From NCBI RefSeq assembly GCF_016405905.1, contig NZ_JAEFCB010000028.1:1-64000 (forward strand): DNA of 64,000 nt, in the 5' to 3' direction. Origin of the DNA: Variovorax sp. IB41 (GTDB taxonomy: Bacteria; Pseudomonadota; Gammaproteobacteria; Burkholderiales; Burkholderiaceae_C). The notes under the pieces are model-generated. The model saw nothing but the letters and a program-made list of their open reading frames with translations, ran no database searches and was not told the DNA's origin. Shown here piece by piece: positions 17,261 to 25,063 of this stretch. The position numbers were made by a program, and so were the translations under genes. Each line of letters begins with the position of its first letter. The first letter of the stretch is position 1.

Positions 17261-20200
17261 TCAGTGCGCCTTTGCGGCGCGCACGCGCGCCACCTCGGCG
17301 GGCAGGTCGTTCCACGCGGGCTCCTGCGGCGCGAAGCGCGCGCGCATGTAGCCGGCCAGCTCGGCGATCTGCCGGTCGTCGAGCGCTTCGCGGAAGGCCG
17401 GCATGAAGCCGATGTCGCGGTTCGCCGGCTCGCGCACGCCATCGAGGATGGTGCGCAGCAGGTTGTCGGGCCGTGCGCTCGTGAGGCTGCTGTTGAGCGC
17501 GAGCGGCGTGTTCACGCCCAGCAGCGTGGGGCCGTTGCCGTCGTGGTGGCACGCGGCGCAGGCGCTGTCGAACATGCGCTGCGCGGGGCCGAGCAACTGG
17601 CCTTGCGTGCGCGCCGCATTGGCGATGGCCCGCTGCGCGAGCGCCTGCGGGTCGGCGGCCGGCGCGGGGTTGAACGAGCCGAGGTAAGTCGCCATCGCGC
17701 GCACGTCGGCATCGGGCACCTGGCCGAGTTCACGCACCACCTCGGCCATCGGCCCGCCCGCGATGCCGTGGCGCTGCGTGTGGCCGTTGCGCAGGTACCG
17801 GTAGAGCTCTTCGGTGTCCCACGGCACGGCGGACTTCGAGAGGTGCGTGAGCGCGGGCGCCTCCCACCCATCGACCATCGCACCCGAGAGGAACGCGCTG
17901 CCGCCCTGCTCGGCGCCGAGGGCGTTCCGCGGCGTGTGGCAGGCGCCGCAGTGGCCGAGGCCATTGACGAGGTACGCGCCGCGATTCCACTCCGCGCTCT
18001 GCGTGGCGACAGGCTGCAGCGGCGCGGGGTCGTGAAAAAGCGCGTTCCATCCGGCCATCAGCGGCCGCATGCTGAACGGAAACTTGAGTTCGGACTTCGG
18101 CGTTTCCGCGCGCACCGCGGGCATCGACATGAAGTACGCATAGAGCGCCTGCAGGTCGTCGTCGCTGGTCTTGGCGAACGCGGTGTAGGGGAACGCCGGG
18201 TACAGGTGATGGCCGTCGCGCGAGACGCCTTCGCGCATCGCGCGCTGGAACGCGCTGAACGACCAGCGGCCCAGGCCCGTGTCGGCATCGGGCGTGAGGT
18301 TGGTGGTGTAGAGCGTGCCGAAGGGCGTGTCCATCGCGCGGCCGCCCGCATTGGGCGCGCCGCCGGGCGCGGTGTGGCACACCGCGCAATCGCCGAGCGC
18401 GGCGAGCACGCGACCGCGCTCGATGGTGGTCTCGCTGTAGACCGGCGCGGTGAGCGAAATGGGTGCGATGGTGGAGCGCCAGCCCAGCAGCCCGGCGATG
18501 ACGCCGATGCCACCGATGAAGAGCGCCGCGCCCGTCGCCCACGCGCCCTTGCGCCGCGGCCAGATGGCTCCCGCATGGCTCCTTCCCCCTCTGGGGGAAG
18601 GTTGGCATGGGGGCACGGCAGCGTCACCACTCGAACGCCGCTCGCCTCCACCCCCGCCGTCTCCTGGAGGGGAAGGAAGCAAGCCCCGATTCAATTCCGC
18701 CAGCACCGTCTCCGGCGTGAACGGCGGCGCCCTGAACCGCACCCCCGTCGCATCGAAGATCGCATTCGCGATCGCCGCCGTTCCCGGCACCGACGACGAC
18801 TCGCCCGCGCCGAGCGACGGCTCGCCCGGCCGCGGCATGTGCATCACCTCGATCACCGGCACGTCGCGGAAATTGATGATCGGATAGCTGCCCCACTCGC
18901 GGCTCGCCACCACGCCGGTCGGCAACACGCCCGGCAACTGCGCACCGCCGGTCGCGGCGCCCTGCTGCGGCGCGAACTTCACCTCTTCCATCAGCGCGCG
19001 GCTGGTGGTCTGGATCACGTTGCCGTGCACCTGGTGCTCGACGCCCGCGGGGTTGACCATCAGCCCCGCGTCGTGCCCCACCACCACGCGGCGCACATGC
19101 ACCTCGCCGGTCTTGCGGTTGACCTCGACATCGGCCACCCACGCGGCCCACGCGGCGCCGAAGCCCGGCCACTTGCTGTGGATGTAGCGCGCGTACGCAA
19201 AGCCCTGGCCGAAGAGGATGTCGCCGCCCTCGCCGAGCCCGCCGTCCGCGTCTTCCTGCGGCCCCGTGCGCATGCGCCAGCCGGCCTTCTGCGCGGTGGC
19301 CTGCACGAGCTCGACCGCGCGCGGATCGTTCAGATGGCGCAAGCGGAACTGCACCGGATCGACACCCGCCGCCGTCGCCAGCTCGTCGATGTACGACTCG
19401 TGCGCGAACGAACTCGGCAGCGCCGACACGCCGCGCAGCCACGAGGCGCGCACGATCGGCGCCATGTCGTTGACCTTCACGCGCAGGTTGTCGTAGGTGT
19501 ACGGCGGGCGCGCGGTGCGGTCGCCCATCTCGTAGGCCTGCGCGACCGGCTCGATGGTGCGCGTGAGCAAGAGCGCGAGCGTGGGCGCGCCGTTCGATGG
19601 ATAAGAAGTCTCGAAGTCGTAGGCGGCGATGCGGCCATCGGCCATGAGACCGCCATCGACCTCCATCAATTGCGCGGCGCCCTTGGGCTCCCACGCATGC
19701 TCCTGTTCGCGCGTGAGTTGCACGCGCACCGGCATGCCGACAGCGCGCGCAAGCAGCGCCGCATCGGCCGCCACGTCGTCGGCGCCGTTGCGGCCGTAGC
19801 AGCCCGCGGCTTCCATGCGGACCACATCGACCTGCACGTCGTCCACACCCATGAGCTTCGCGAGATCGGCGCGCAGCACGTGCGGATTCTGCGAGCCCGC
19901 CCACACGCGCAGCTGCATGCCGCTGCCGTCGGCAGGCTGCCAGTCGGCGAGCGCGCACGACGGACCGATGGAAGCGTGCATCTGGTAGGGCCAGACGTAG
20001 GTGCGTTGCATCGGCTGCGCTGCTGATGCAATGGCACCATCTACGTCGCCTTCATCGACCAGCAGGCGCTGCGTCGAAGGGTTGTCGCGCAACGCTTGCG
20101 CGAGGTCGCCGAGGTCGGGCATGCCGGGCCATGGCTTCCAGGTGACGCGCAGTTCACGCAGCGCCTGCTCGGCGTGTTCTTCGCGCTCGGCCACGATGCC

Positions 20201-21010
20201 GACGAAATCACGGACCACGACGACCGCGAGGATGCCGGGGATGTGCGCGATCGACGACTCGTCGACCGATTCGAGCGTGTTGCCGATGAACTCGCCATGG
20301 TCCGCGCCCGCATACGGCGGGCGCACGACGCGGCCGTGCAGCATGCCGGGCACGCGCATGTCGTGCACGAACACGACGTCGCCCGCGAGCTTGGCGGGAA
20401 TGTCCACGCGTGCCTGCCGCGTGCCGACGATGCGATAGTCGGCCGGGTCCTTGGGCTTCGCGGCGGGATCGAGGCGCAGCACCGTGCGCTGGTGCGCCAC
20501 GAGGTCCGCGTAGTTGACGTGGCGGTCCGGCGTCTCCGTGACGCGCACCACGCCGTTGCGCACCTGCAGCGCATCGATCGCGACGCCGAGATGCTCGGCC
20601 GCGCGCGCGAGCAGCCATGCGCGCGCCTGCGCGGCGGCAAGGCGCAGCGGCTGCGCGTGGATCTGGATCGACGCGCTCGCGATCGTCGCGCCCTGGTTCG
20701 GCACGCGCGCGGTGTCGCCGAGCATCATGCGCACGCAGGGCATGCCGAGGTCGAGTTCCTCGGCCACGATCTGCGAAAGCGCGGTCTGGATGCCGGTGCC
20801 CAGATCGACGTGGCCGTTGAGCGCGGAGACGCTGCCGTCGTCCCACACGGCGAGCAGGATCTCGTCGCCTTCGATCGGGTTGCCGGCGACCGCCATCGGC
20901 TGGCCCTTGGCGGGCGCCGGTGCGGCGGGCGTCTCGCGCACGATGAGCAGCACGCCGTCGGCAGCGAGGAACTCCGCGCGGGTCTGCGGCAGATCGGCGC
21001 GGCGGGTCAT
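17261..21010 (-). CDS. NicB-like nicotinate hydroxylase: molybdopterin-binding subunit fused to a tri-haem cytochrome c
   Basis: This 1249-residue fusion resembles nicotinate dehydrogenase subunit B (NicB) of Pseudomonas putida, which with NicA hydroxylates nicotinate at C6. Residues ~1-770 are a xanthine-dehydrogenase-type molybdopterin-binding region (GHVDLGTGIQTAL and LGDTARVPNQGATIASAS near the N-terminus). Residues ~776-811 are a low-complexity linker encoded by a dispersed repeat. A hydrophobic helix (~815-835) follows, then three CxxCH haem sites (CAVCH near 874, CGACH near 1021, CAACH near 1151). The cytochrome part probably passes electrons to the respiratory chain. The start overlaps the NicA-like gene by 4 bp. 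Other N-heterocycle or aldehyde substrates are possible, but the adjacent nicotinamidase and hydroxynicotinate reductase favour nicotinate. Confidence 0.88.
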   Translation of the reverse strand: MTRRADLPQTRAEFLAADGVLLIVRETPAAPAPAKGQPMAVAGNPIEGDEILLAVWDDGSVSALNGHVDLGTGIQTALSQIVAEELDLGMPCVRMMLGDTARVPNQGATIASASIQIHAQPLRLAAAQARAWLLARAAEHLGVAIDALQVRNGVVRVTETPDRHVNYADLVAHQRTVLRLDPAAKPKDPADYRIVGTRQARVDIPAKLAGDVVFVHDMRVPGMLHGRVVRPPYAGADHGEFIGNTLESVDESSIAHIPGILAVVVVRDFVGIVAEREEHAEQALRELRVTWKPWPGMPDLGDLAQALRDNPSTQRLLVDEGDVDGAIASAAQPMQRTYVWPYQMHASIGPSCALADWQPADGSGMQLRVWAGSQNPHVLRADLAKLMGVDDVQVDVVRMEAAGCYGRNGADDVAADAALLARAVGMPVRVQLTREQEHAWEPKGAAQLMEVDGGLMADGRIAAYDFETSYPSNGAPTLALLLTRTIEPVAQAYEMGDRTARPPYTYDNLRVKVNDMAPIVRASWLRGVSALPSSFAHESYIDELATAAGVDPVQFRLRHLNDPRAVELVQATAQKAGWRMRTGPQEDADGGLGEGGDILFGQGFAYARYIHSKWPGFGAAWAAWVADVEVNRKTGEVHVRRVVVGHDAGLMVNPAGVEHQVHGNVIQTTSRALMEEVKFAPQQGAATGGAQLPGVLPTGVVASREWGSYPIINFRDVPVIEVMHMPRPGEPSLGAGESSSVPGTAAIANAIFDATGVRFRAPPFTPETVLAELNRGLLPSPPGDGGGGGERRSSGDAAVPPCQPSPRGGRSHAGAIWPRRKGAWATGAALFIGGIGVIAGLLGWRSTIAPISLTAPVYSETTIERGRVLAALGDCAVCHTAPGGAPNAGGRAMDTPFGTLYTTNLTPDADTGLGRWSFSAFQRAMREGVSRDGHHLYPAFPYTAFAKTSDDDLQALYAYFMSMPAVRAETPKSELKFPFSMRPLMAGWNALFHDPAPLQPVATQSAEWNRGAYLVNGLGHCGACHTPRNALGAEQGGSAFLSGAMVDGWEAPALTHLSKSAVPWDTEELYRYLRNGHTQRHGIAGGPMAEVVRELGQVPDADVRAMATYLGSFNPAPAADPQALAQRAIANAARTQGQLLGPAQRMFDSACAACHHDGNGPTLLGVNTPLALNSSLTSARPDNLLRTILDGVREPANRDIGFMPAFREALDDRQIAELAGYMRARFAPQEPAWNDLPAEVARVRAAKAH
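18579..18683. repeat. 105-bp dispersed palindromic repeat, copy 1, in frame inside the NicB-like gene
   Basis: The plus strand begins CTCCTTCCCCCTCTGGGGGA, continues GGTTGGCATGGGGGCA, and ends GGAAGGAAGCAAG. The left arm and right end match the intergenic copy at 35293-35397, which is also 105 bp. The internal right arm is degenerate here. Because 105 is a multiple of three the frame is kept, adding 35 residues between the molybdopterin and cytochrome domains. Confidence 0.75.
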
Positions 21011-21597
21011 GCGGCCTTGTCTTCGTGCGATGCGCTCAAGCGCGCAGCCGCGCGCTGCACGGCGTCGAGAATTTCAATGTGCGTGCCGCAGCGGCACAGG
21101 TTGCCCGAGAGCTCGCTGCGGATGCGCGCCTCGCTCGCCTGGGGATCGCGTGCGAGCAGCGCGGCCGCCTGCATCACCATGCCGTTGAGGCAGTAGCCGC
21201 ACTGCGCGGCCTGCGCGTCTTCGAACGCGGCCTGCACCGGGTGCCAGCGACCGCGCCGCGCCGCCGGGCCGCCCCAAGGCGCGGCAGCCCCCTCGGGGGG
21301 CAGCGAGGACACGAAGGTGCCGAGCGTGGAGGCCACATCCGCCAGGCCTTCCAGCGTAGTGATCGCACGGCCCGCCACGCCGTGCGCGGGAATCACGCAC
21401 GCGCGCGCGGCCACGCCGTCGACGTGCACCGTGCATGCGCCGCACTGCCCCAGTCCGCAACCGTACTTCGGCCCGTTGAGGCCGAGGTCGTTGCGCAGGT
21501 AGTGCAGCAGCGACGCCTCGCGGGGCACGCCCGCGAGCGACTGCGCCTGGCCGTTGACCTGCAGGTGCAGCGGCTCAGCGCCGCAACTGGCCGTCAC
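21007..21597 (-). CDS. NicA-like [2Fe-2S] subunit of nicotinate hydroxylase
   Basis: This 196-residue protein is the small iron-sulfur subunit of a molybdenum hydroxylase. It has a plant-ferredoxin cluster (C47, C52, C55 and C67 in the CGLGQCGAC region) and a second cluster typical of the xanthine oxidase family (C133, C136, C168, C170). It should carry electrons from the molybdenum centre of the NicB-like partner, with which it overlaps by 4 bp. A ~20-residue Pro/Gly/Ala/Arg-rich insertion (residues ~97-117) lies between the two cluster domains and is encoded by a dispersed GC-rich repeat. Relatives of ~155 residues lack it. I chose the GTG at 21597, which overlaps the upstream binding-protein gene by 23 bp. 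Confidence 0.88.
   Translation of the reverse strand: MTASCGAEPLHLQVNGQAQSLAGVPREASLLHYLRNDLGLNGPKYGCGLGQCGACTVHVDGVAARACVIPAHGVAGRAITTLEGLADVASTLGTFVSSLPPEGAAAPWGGPAARRGRWHPVQAAFEDAQAAQCGYCLNGMVMQAAALLARDPQASEARIRSELSGNLCRCGTHIEILDAVQRAAARLSASHEDKAA
21252..21310. repeat. GC-rich dispersed repeat in frame inside the NicA-like gene
   Basis: The segment contains a palindromic core (CAGCCCCCTCGGGGGG) preceded by CGGGCCGCCCCAAGGCGCGG. It resembles a short repeat I associate with Comamonadaceae genomes. It encodes SSLPPEGAAAPWGGPAARRG, which is foreign to the [2Fe-2S] fold and falls exactly at the interdomain junction. The repeat status is inferred; only one copy of this type is in the window. 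Confidence 0.5.
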
Positions 21598-22735
21598 GGG
21601 TGTACATCTCCAGGTCCACGAAGGTCGAGCCGTTGTGGTTCTTCGCGCTGTAGTCGACGGGGAAGTCACCGAAGCGCGTGCTGCCGATGCTCTCCAGGCC
21701 CGCCACGAAGCTGTCGCGCGTGAGCGTCTTGCCCGCGCGGCGCAGGCCCTCGACCATCACGCGCGCGACGATGTAGCCCTCCAGCGTGGTGTAGCTGTCG
21801 ATCTTCTCGCCGAACTCGGCGCGGTCGCGCTGGTAGTCGGCCACGATGGGCACGCGCTGCGCCGTGGGCGGCGGCACGATGCTGGCCGTGACCAGGCCCG
21901 CGAGCTTGCCGTCCAGCCGCTTGGCCGAACCGGCCGCATCGGTGATGCCGACCGACAGCGTGTACAGCGGCGCGCCCACGCCGCCCGCGCGGTAGTCGCG
22001 GATGAAGGTCTCGACCATGCGCCCGGCCATGATCATCACGACCGCGCCGGGCTTGGCCGCGGAGATGTCGGTGGCGACCTGTTTCGCATCTTCCGCGGTG
22101 ATGGCCAGCGGCAGCGTCTTGACCACCTGCACCTTGTACTCGGCCGCGAGCTGCTCGCAGGTGGCGAGGTTCGACTTGCCGAAGGGGCTGTCCTGGAACA
22201 CCACCGCGATCGAGGAGATGCCGATGGTCGAGAGGTGGCTGATGATCTTGCGCAGCTCCAGGTCGTAGCCCGCGCGCACGTGAAAGAGATTGCGGTTGAC
22301 CTTGGTGCGGAACGAGGTGGTGCCCACCAGCGGCGCGAACATCGGCACGCCCGCCTTTTCGGCCAGCGGCATCGCGGCCGCGAGGTTGCCGGTGGCCACG
22401 AAGCCGGTGAGCGCGAAGACCTTGTCCTCGTCGATCAGCTTGGCCGTGTTGATGGCCGTCCTGGCGGGGTCGTAGGCATCGTCGTAGGTGACCAGTTCGA
22501 TCTTGCGGCCGTTGACGCCGCCCGACTTGTTGGTGCGGTCGAAGAAGAGCTTGATGCCCGCGCGGTAGTCGACGCCGAAGTCCTTGGCCGGCCCGCTGAA
22601 GACGGCCGACTGGCCGATGCGGATGGTGCTGTCGGTCACGCCGTTCTCTGCGCGTGCCGAACGCAGAAGGCCCGGGCCCAGTGCCAGGGCTGCGCCGCCC
22701 GCCACCAGGGCGCGCCTTGAAATCGAAAGCTTCAT
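21575..22735 (-). CDS. Liv-type ABC transporter substrate-binding protein, Tat-type signal
   Basis: This 386-residue periplasmic binding protein belongs to the branched-chain amino acid (LivK-like, peripla_BP_6) group. The N-terminus SRRALVAGG plus a hydrophobic stretch ending in RSARA resembles a twin-arginine signal peptide. The mature part starts with the usual IRIGQSAVFSGPA segment. It sits between the nicotinamidase and the NicA-like gene and overlaps the latter, so it may deliver nicotinate or nicotinamide to the single LivHMGF system upstream. The operon thus has two binding proteins for one permease. The ligand is inferred from context. The ATG at 22735 is used because the upstream frame lies in a spacer and the nicotinamidase gene. 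Confidence 0.85.
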   Translation of the reverse strand: MKLSISRRALVAGGAALALGPGLLRSARAENGVTDSTIRIGQSAVFSGPAKDFGVDYRAGIKLFFDRTNKSGGVNGRKIELVTYDDAYDPARTAINTAKLIDEDKVFALTGFVATGNLAAAMPLAEKAGVPMFAPLVGTTSFRTKVNRNLFHVRAGYDLELRKIISHLSTIGISSIAVVFQDSPFGKSNLATCEQLAAEYKVQVVKTLPLAITAEDAKQVATDISAAKPGAVVMIMAGRMVETFIRDYRAGGVGAPLYTLSVGITDAAGSAKRLDGKLAGLVTASIVPPPTAQRVPIVADYQRDRAEFGEKIDSYTTLEGYIVARVMVEGLRRAGKTLTRDSFVAGLESIGSTRFGDFPVDYSAKNHNGSTFVDLEMYTRDGQLRR

Positions 22736-22776
22736 GCGTCGTTTGTCTCGGAGTTGTTGTCTGGGAAAAAATCGGG

Positions 22777-23502
22777 TCAGGCGGCCTGGATGTCGGCCGA
22801 CTGGATGCGCTTGACGCCCTTGGCGGTCATCTGCTTCCAGGCCGCGGCGAGCGAGCCGTTCAGGTCGATGCCGCGCGTGGCGTCTTCGATCACGTAGGCG
22901 TCGAAGCCGGCCTTGCGCGCGTCCATCGCGGTCCAGGCCACGCAGAAGTCGGTGGCCAGACCCGTGACGAACACGGTCTTGATGCCGCGTGCCTTCAGGT
23001 AGCCCGCCAGGCCCGTGGCTGTCTTGTGGTCGGCTTCCTCGAAGGCCGAGTAGCTGTCCATCTCCTTGTGGAAGCCCTTGCGGATGATCAGCTGCGCGGT
23101 CGGCACCTTCAGCTCCTTGCCGAGCGCGGCGTCGTCGGTGCCCTGCACGCAGTGGTCGGGCCACAGCACCTGCGTGCCGTAGTTGAGCTTGGTGGTCTCG
23201 AAGGGCTTCTTGCCCGAGTAGGTGCTCGCGAACGAGGCATGGCCCGCGGTGTGCCAGTCCTGCGTGACGACGATGTTCTCGAAGGCGGGCGCCAGCGCGT
23301 TGATGACCGGGATGACCTCGTTGCCGCCCTTCACCGCGAGCGTGCCGCCGTCGAGAAAACAGTTTTGCACATCGACCACGATCAGCGCGGCCTTGGTGCC
23401 GGGCTTGATCTTGCCGGCCGCGAAGGCCGAGAGGCCGAAGCCCCCGAGGCCGCTCATGAGCCCGAGGGCAGCGGCGGACTTCAATACGGTTCTGCGATGC
23501 AT
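22777..23502 (-). CDS. pncA: exported nicotinamidase (PncA family) with Tat signal
   Basis: This 241-residue isochorismatase-fold amidase hydrolyses nicotinamide to nicotinate and ammonia. Visible PncA residues are the catalytic triad D44 (VVDVQNCFLDGG), K142 (IIRKG) and C187 (GLATDFCVAW), and the metal ligands D82 and H84 (QDWHTAGH) and H117 (LWPDHCVQGT). Unlike the usual cytoplasmic PncA (~210 residues), it begins with HRRTVLK, a hydrophobic stretch and AFA at residue ~28, a convincing twin-arginine signal peptide. Activity in the periplasm would feed nicotinate to the adjacent binding protein and hydroxylase. The gene lies between livF and the second binding-protein gene on the same strand. 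Confidence 0.88.
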   Translation of the reverse strand: MHRRTVLKSAAALGLMSGLGGFGLSAFAAGKIKPGTKAALIVVDVQNCFLDGGTLAVKGGNEVIPVINALAPAFENIVVTQDWHTAGHASFASTYSGKKPFETTKLNYGTQVLWPDHCVQGTDDAALGKELKVPTAQLIIRKGFHKEMDSYSAFEEADHKTATGLAGYLKARGIKTVFVTGLATDFCVAWTAMDARKAGFDAYVIEDATRGIDLNGSLAAAWKQMTAKGVKRIQSADIQAA

Positions 23503-23537
23503 GGTGTGGACTCCGGTGGGTTGAAGGAAAGCAACGA

Positions 23538-24272
23538 TCAGACGCTGAGATAAGCGCGGCGCACTTCTTCGTTGGCCGAAAGCTCGGCCATCGTGGCGTG
23601 ATAACGGATCTGGCCCTTCTCGAGCACATAGGCGCGGTCGGACACGAGTTCGGCGAAGTGCATGTTCTGCTCGGACAAGAGGATGCTCACGCCCTGCGCC
23701 TTGAGCTCCAGGATCATGTTGGCCATCTGCTCGACGATGACGGGCGCGACGCCCTCGGAGGGCTCGTCGAGCAGCACGAGGTAGGGGTTGCCCATCAGCG
23801 TGCGCGCCACGGTGAGCATCTGCTGCTCGCCGCCGCTCATGCGGCCGCCCGGGCGGTTGGGCATTTCGCCGAGATTGGGAAAGAGCTTGAACAGACGCTC
23901 GGGCGTCCACAGCGGCGCCTCGGTGCCGTCGGCCCATTGGCGCGCGGGCTGCTTGCCCACTTCCAGGTTCTCCATCACCGTGAGGTCGGTGAACACGCGA
24001 CGGTCTTCCGGCACGAAGCCCAGGCCCAGGCGCGCCGCGTGGTGCGGCTCGCTCTTGGAGATGTCGTGGCCGAGGAAGCGCACCGCGCCGCGGCGCTTGC
24101 CGAGCATGCCGATCAGCGCCTTCAGCGTGGTCGATTTGCCCGCGCCGTTGCGGCCCATGAGCGCGACGACTTCGCCGCGGCGCACCTCGAGGTCCACGTC
24201 ATAAAGAATCTGCGCGGCGCCGTACCAGGCACACAGGGCCTTGGCTTGCAGGAGAGGTTCGTGCGTGCTCAT
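23538..24272 (-). CDS. livF: ABC transporter ATP-binding protein, LivF type
   Basis: This 244-residue ATPase has Walker A GRNGAGKST near residue 40, the signature MSGGEQQML, and Walker B LVLLDEP. The length and VPEDRRVFTDLTV segment fit LivF. The start overlaps livG by 4 bp (ATGA). It should energise the LivHM-like permease for nicotinate/nicotinamide or a related compound, judging by the operon. Confidence 0.92.
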   Translation of the reverse strand: MSTHEPLLQAKALCAWYGAAQILYDVDLEVRRGEVVALMGRNGAGKSTTLKALIGMLGKRRGAVRFLGHDISKSEPHHAARLGLGFVPEDRRVFTDLTVMENLEVGKQPARQWADGTEAPLWTPERLFKLFPNLGEMPNRPGGRMSGGEQQMLTVARTLMGNPYLVLLDEPSEGVAPVIVEQMANMILELKAQGVSILLSEQNMHFAELVSDRAYVLEKGQIRYHATMAELSANEEVRRAYLSV

Positions 24273-25063
24273 GCGGTTGTCACTCCCAGCGCTGCGGCTT
24301 TCTCGGCGATCTTCTCGAATGTCTTGCCACTGCCGAAGTACACCTCCTGCACCTTCGGATGGTCGCGGATCTCCAGCGGCTTTCCTTGTGCGATGAGGCG
24401 GCCGCGCGCGAGCACGATCATGCGGTCGGCATACGCGAACACCACGTCCATGCTGTGCTCGGTGAAGAGCACGGCCATGCCGCGCTGGATCACCAGGTCT
24501 TTCGTCAGTGCCATGAGCGAGTTGCGCTCCTTGGGCGCCATGCCGGCGGTGGGCTCGTCCATCAGGAGGAGCTTGGGGCTGTTGGCCATCGCGATGGCAA
24601 GTTCGACGCGCTTCACGTCGCCGTACGCGAGCACGCTGCAGGGCCGGTCGGCCTGCGATTTCATGCCGACCTGGTCGAGCAGCGCGAGCGCTTCGTCGCG
24701 TTTGTGGTCGGCCGCGCGGCGCCACATCGAGAACAGCTTGTGGTCGTGCGAGAGCAAGGCCATCTGCACGTTCTCGACCACGGTGAGCGAGGCAAAGGTC
24801 TCGGCGATCTGGAAGGTGCGCCCCACGCCCTTGCGCCAGATCTCGCGGGGCTTGCGGCCCACGAGCTCGTGGCCGTCGAGCGTGATCGAGCCCTGGTCGG
24901 CCTTCAACTGGCCGTTGACCATGTTGAAGGTCGTGGACTTGCCCGCGCCGTTGGGACCGATGAGCGCGAGCAGTTCGCCCGCGGGCAGCTCGAAGCTGAT
25001 GCCGTCGACGGCCTTCACGCCGCCGAAGGATTTGCCGAGGTTGTCGACTTTGAGGAGGCTCAT
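24269..25063 (-). CDS. livG: ABC transporter ATP-binding protein, LivG type
   Basis: This 264-residue ATPase has Walker A GPNGAGKST near residue 38 and a Walker B LLLMDEP. The family's usual LSYGxxR signature appears as VLAYGDVKRVELA, a mild variant. The C-terminal extension with QEVYFGSG is typical of LivG. It overlaps the permease gene by 4 bp and livF by 4 bp, forming one translational unit. Confidence 0.92.
   Translation of the reverse strand: MSLLKVDNLGKSFGGVKAVDGISFELPAGELLALIGPNGAGKSTTFNMVNGQLKADQGSITLDGHELVGRKPREIWRKGVGRTFQIAETFASLTVVENVQMALLSHDHKLFSMWRRAADHKRDEALALLDQVGMKSQADRPCSVLAYGDVKRVELAIAMANSPKLLLMDEPTAGMAPKERNSLMALTKDLVIQRGMAVLFTEHSMDVVFAYADRMIVLARGRLIAQGKPLEIRDHPKVQEVYFGSGKTFEKIAEKAAALGVTTA

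Noticed and set aside
16187..20026. 1279-codon plus-strand open frame opposite the FAH and NicB-like genes
   Set aside because: Antisense shadow across an intergenic gap and two recognised genes, with no domain signal.
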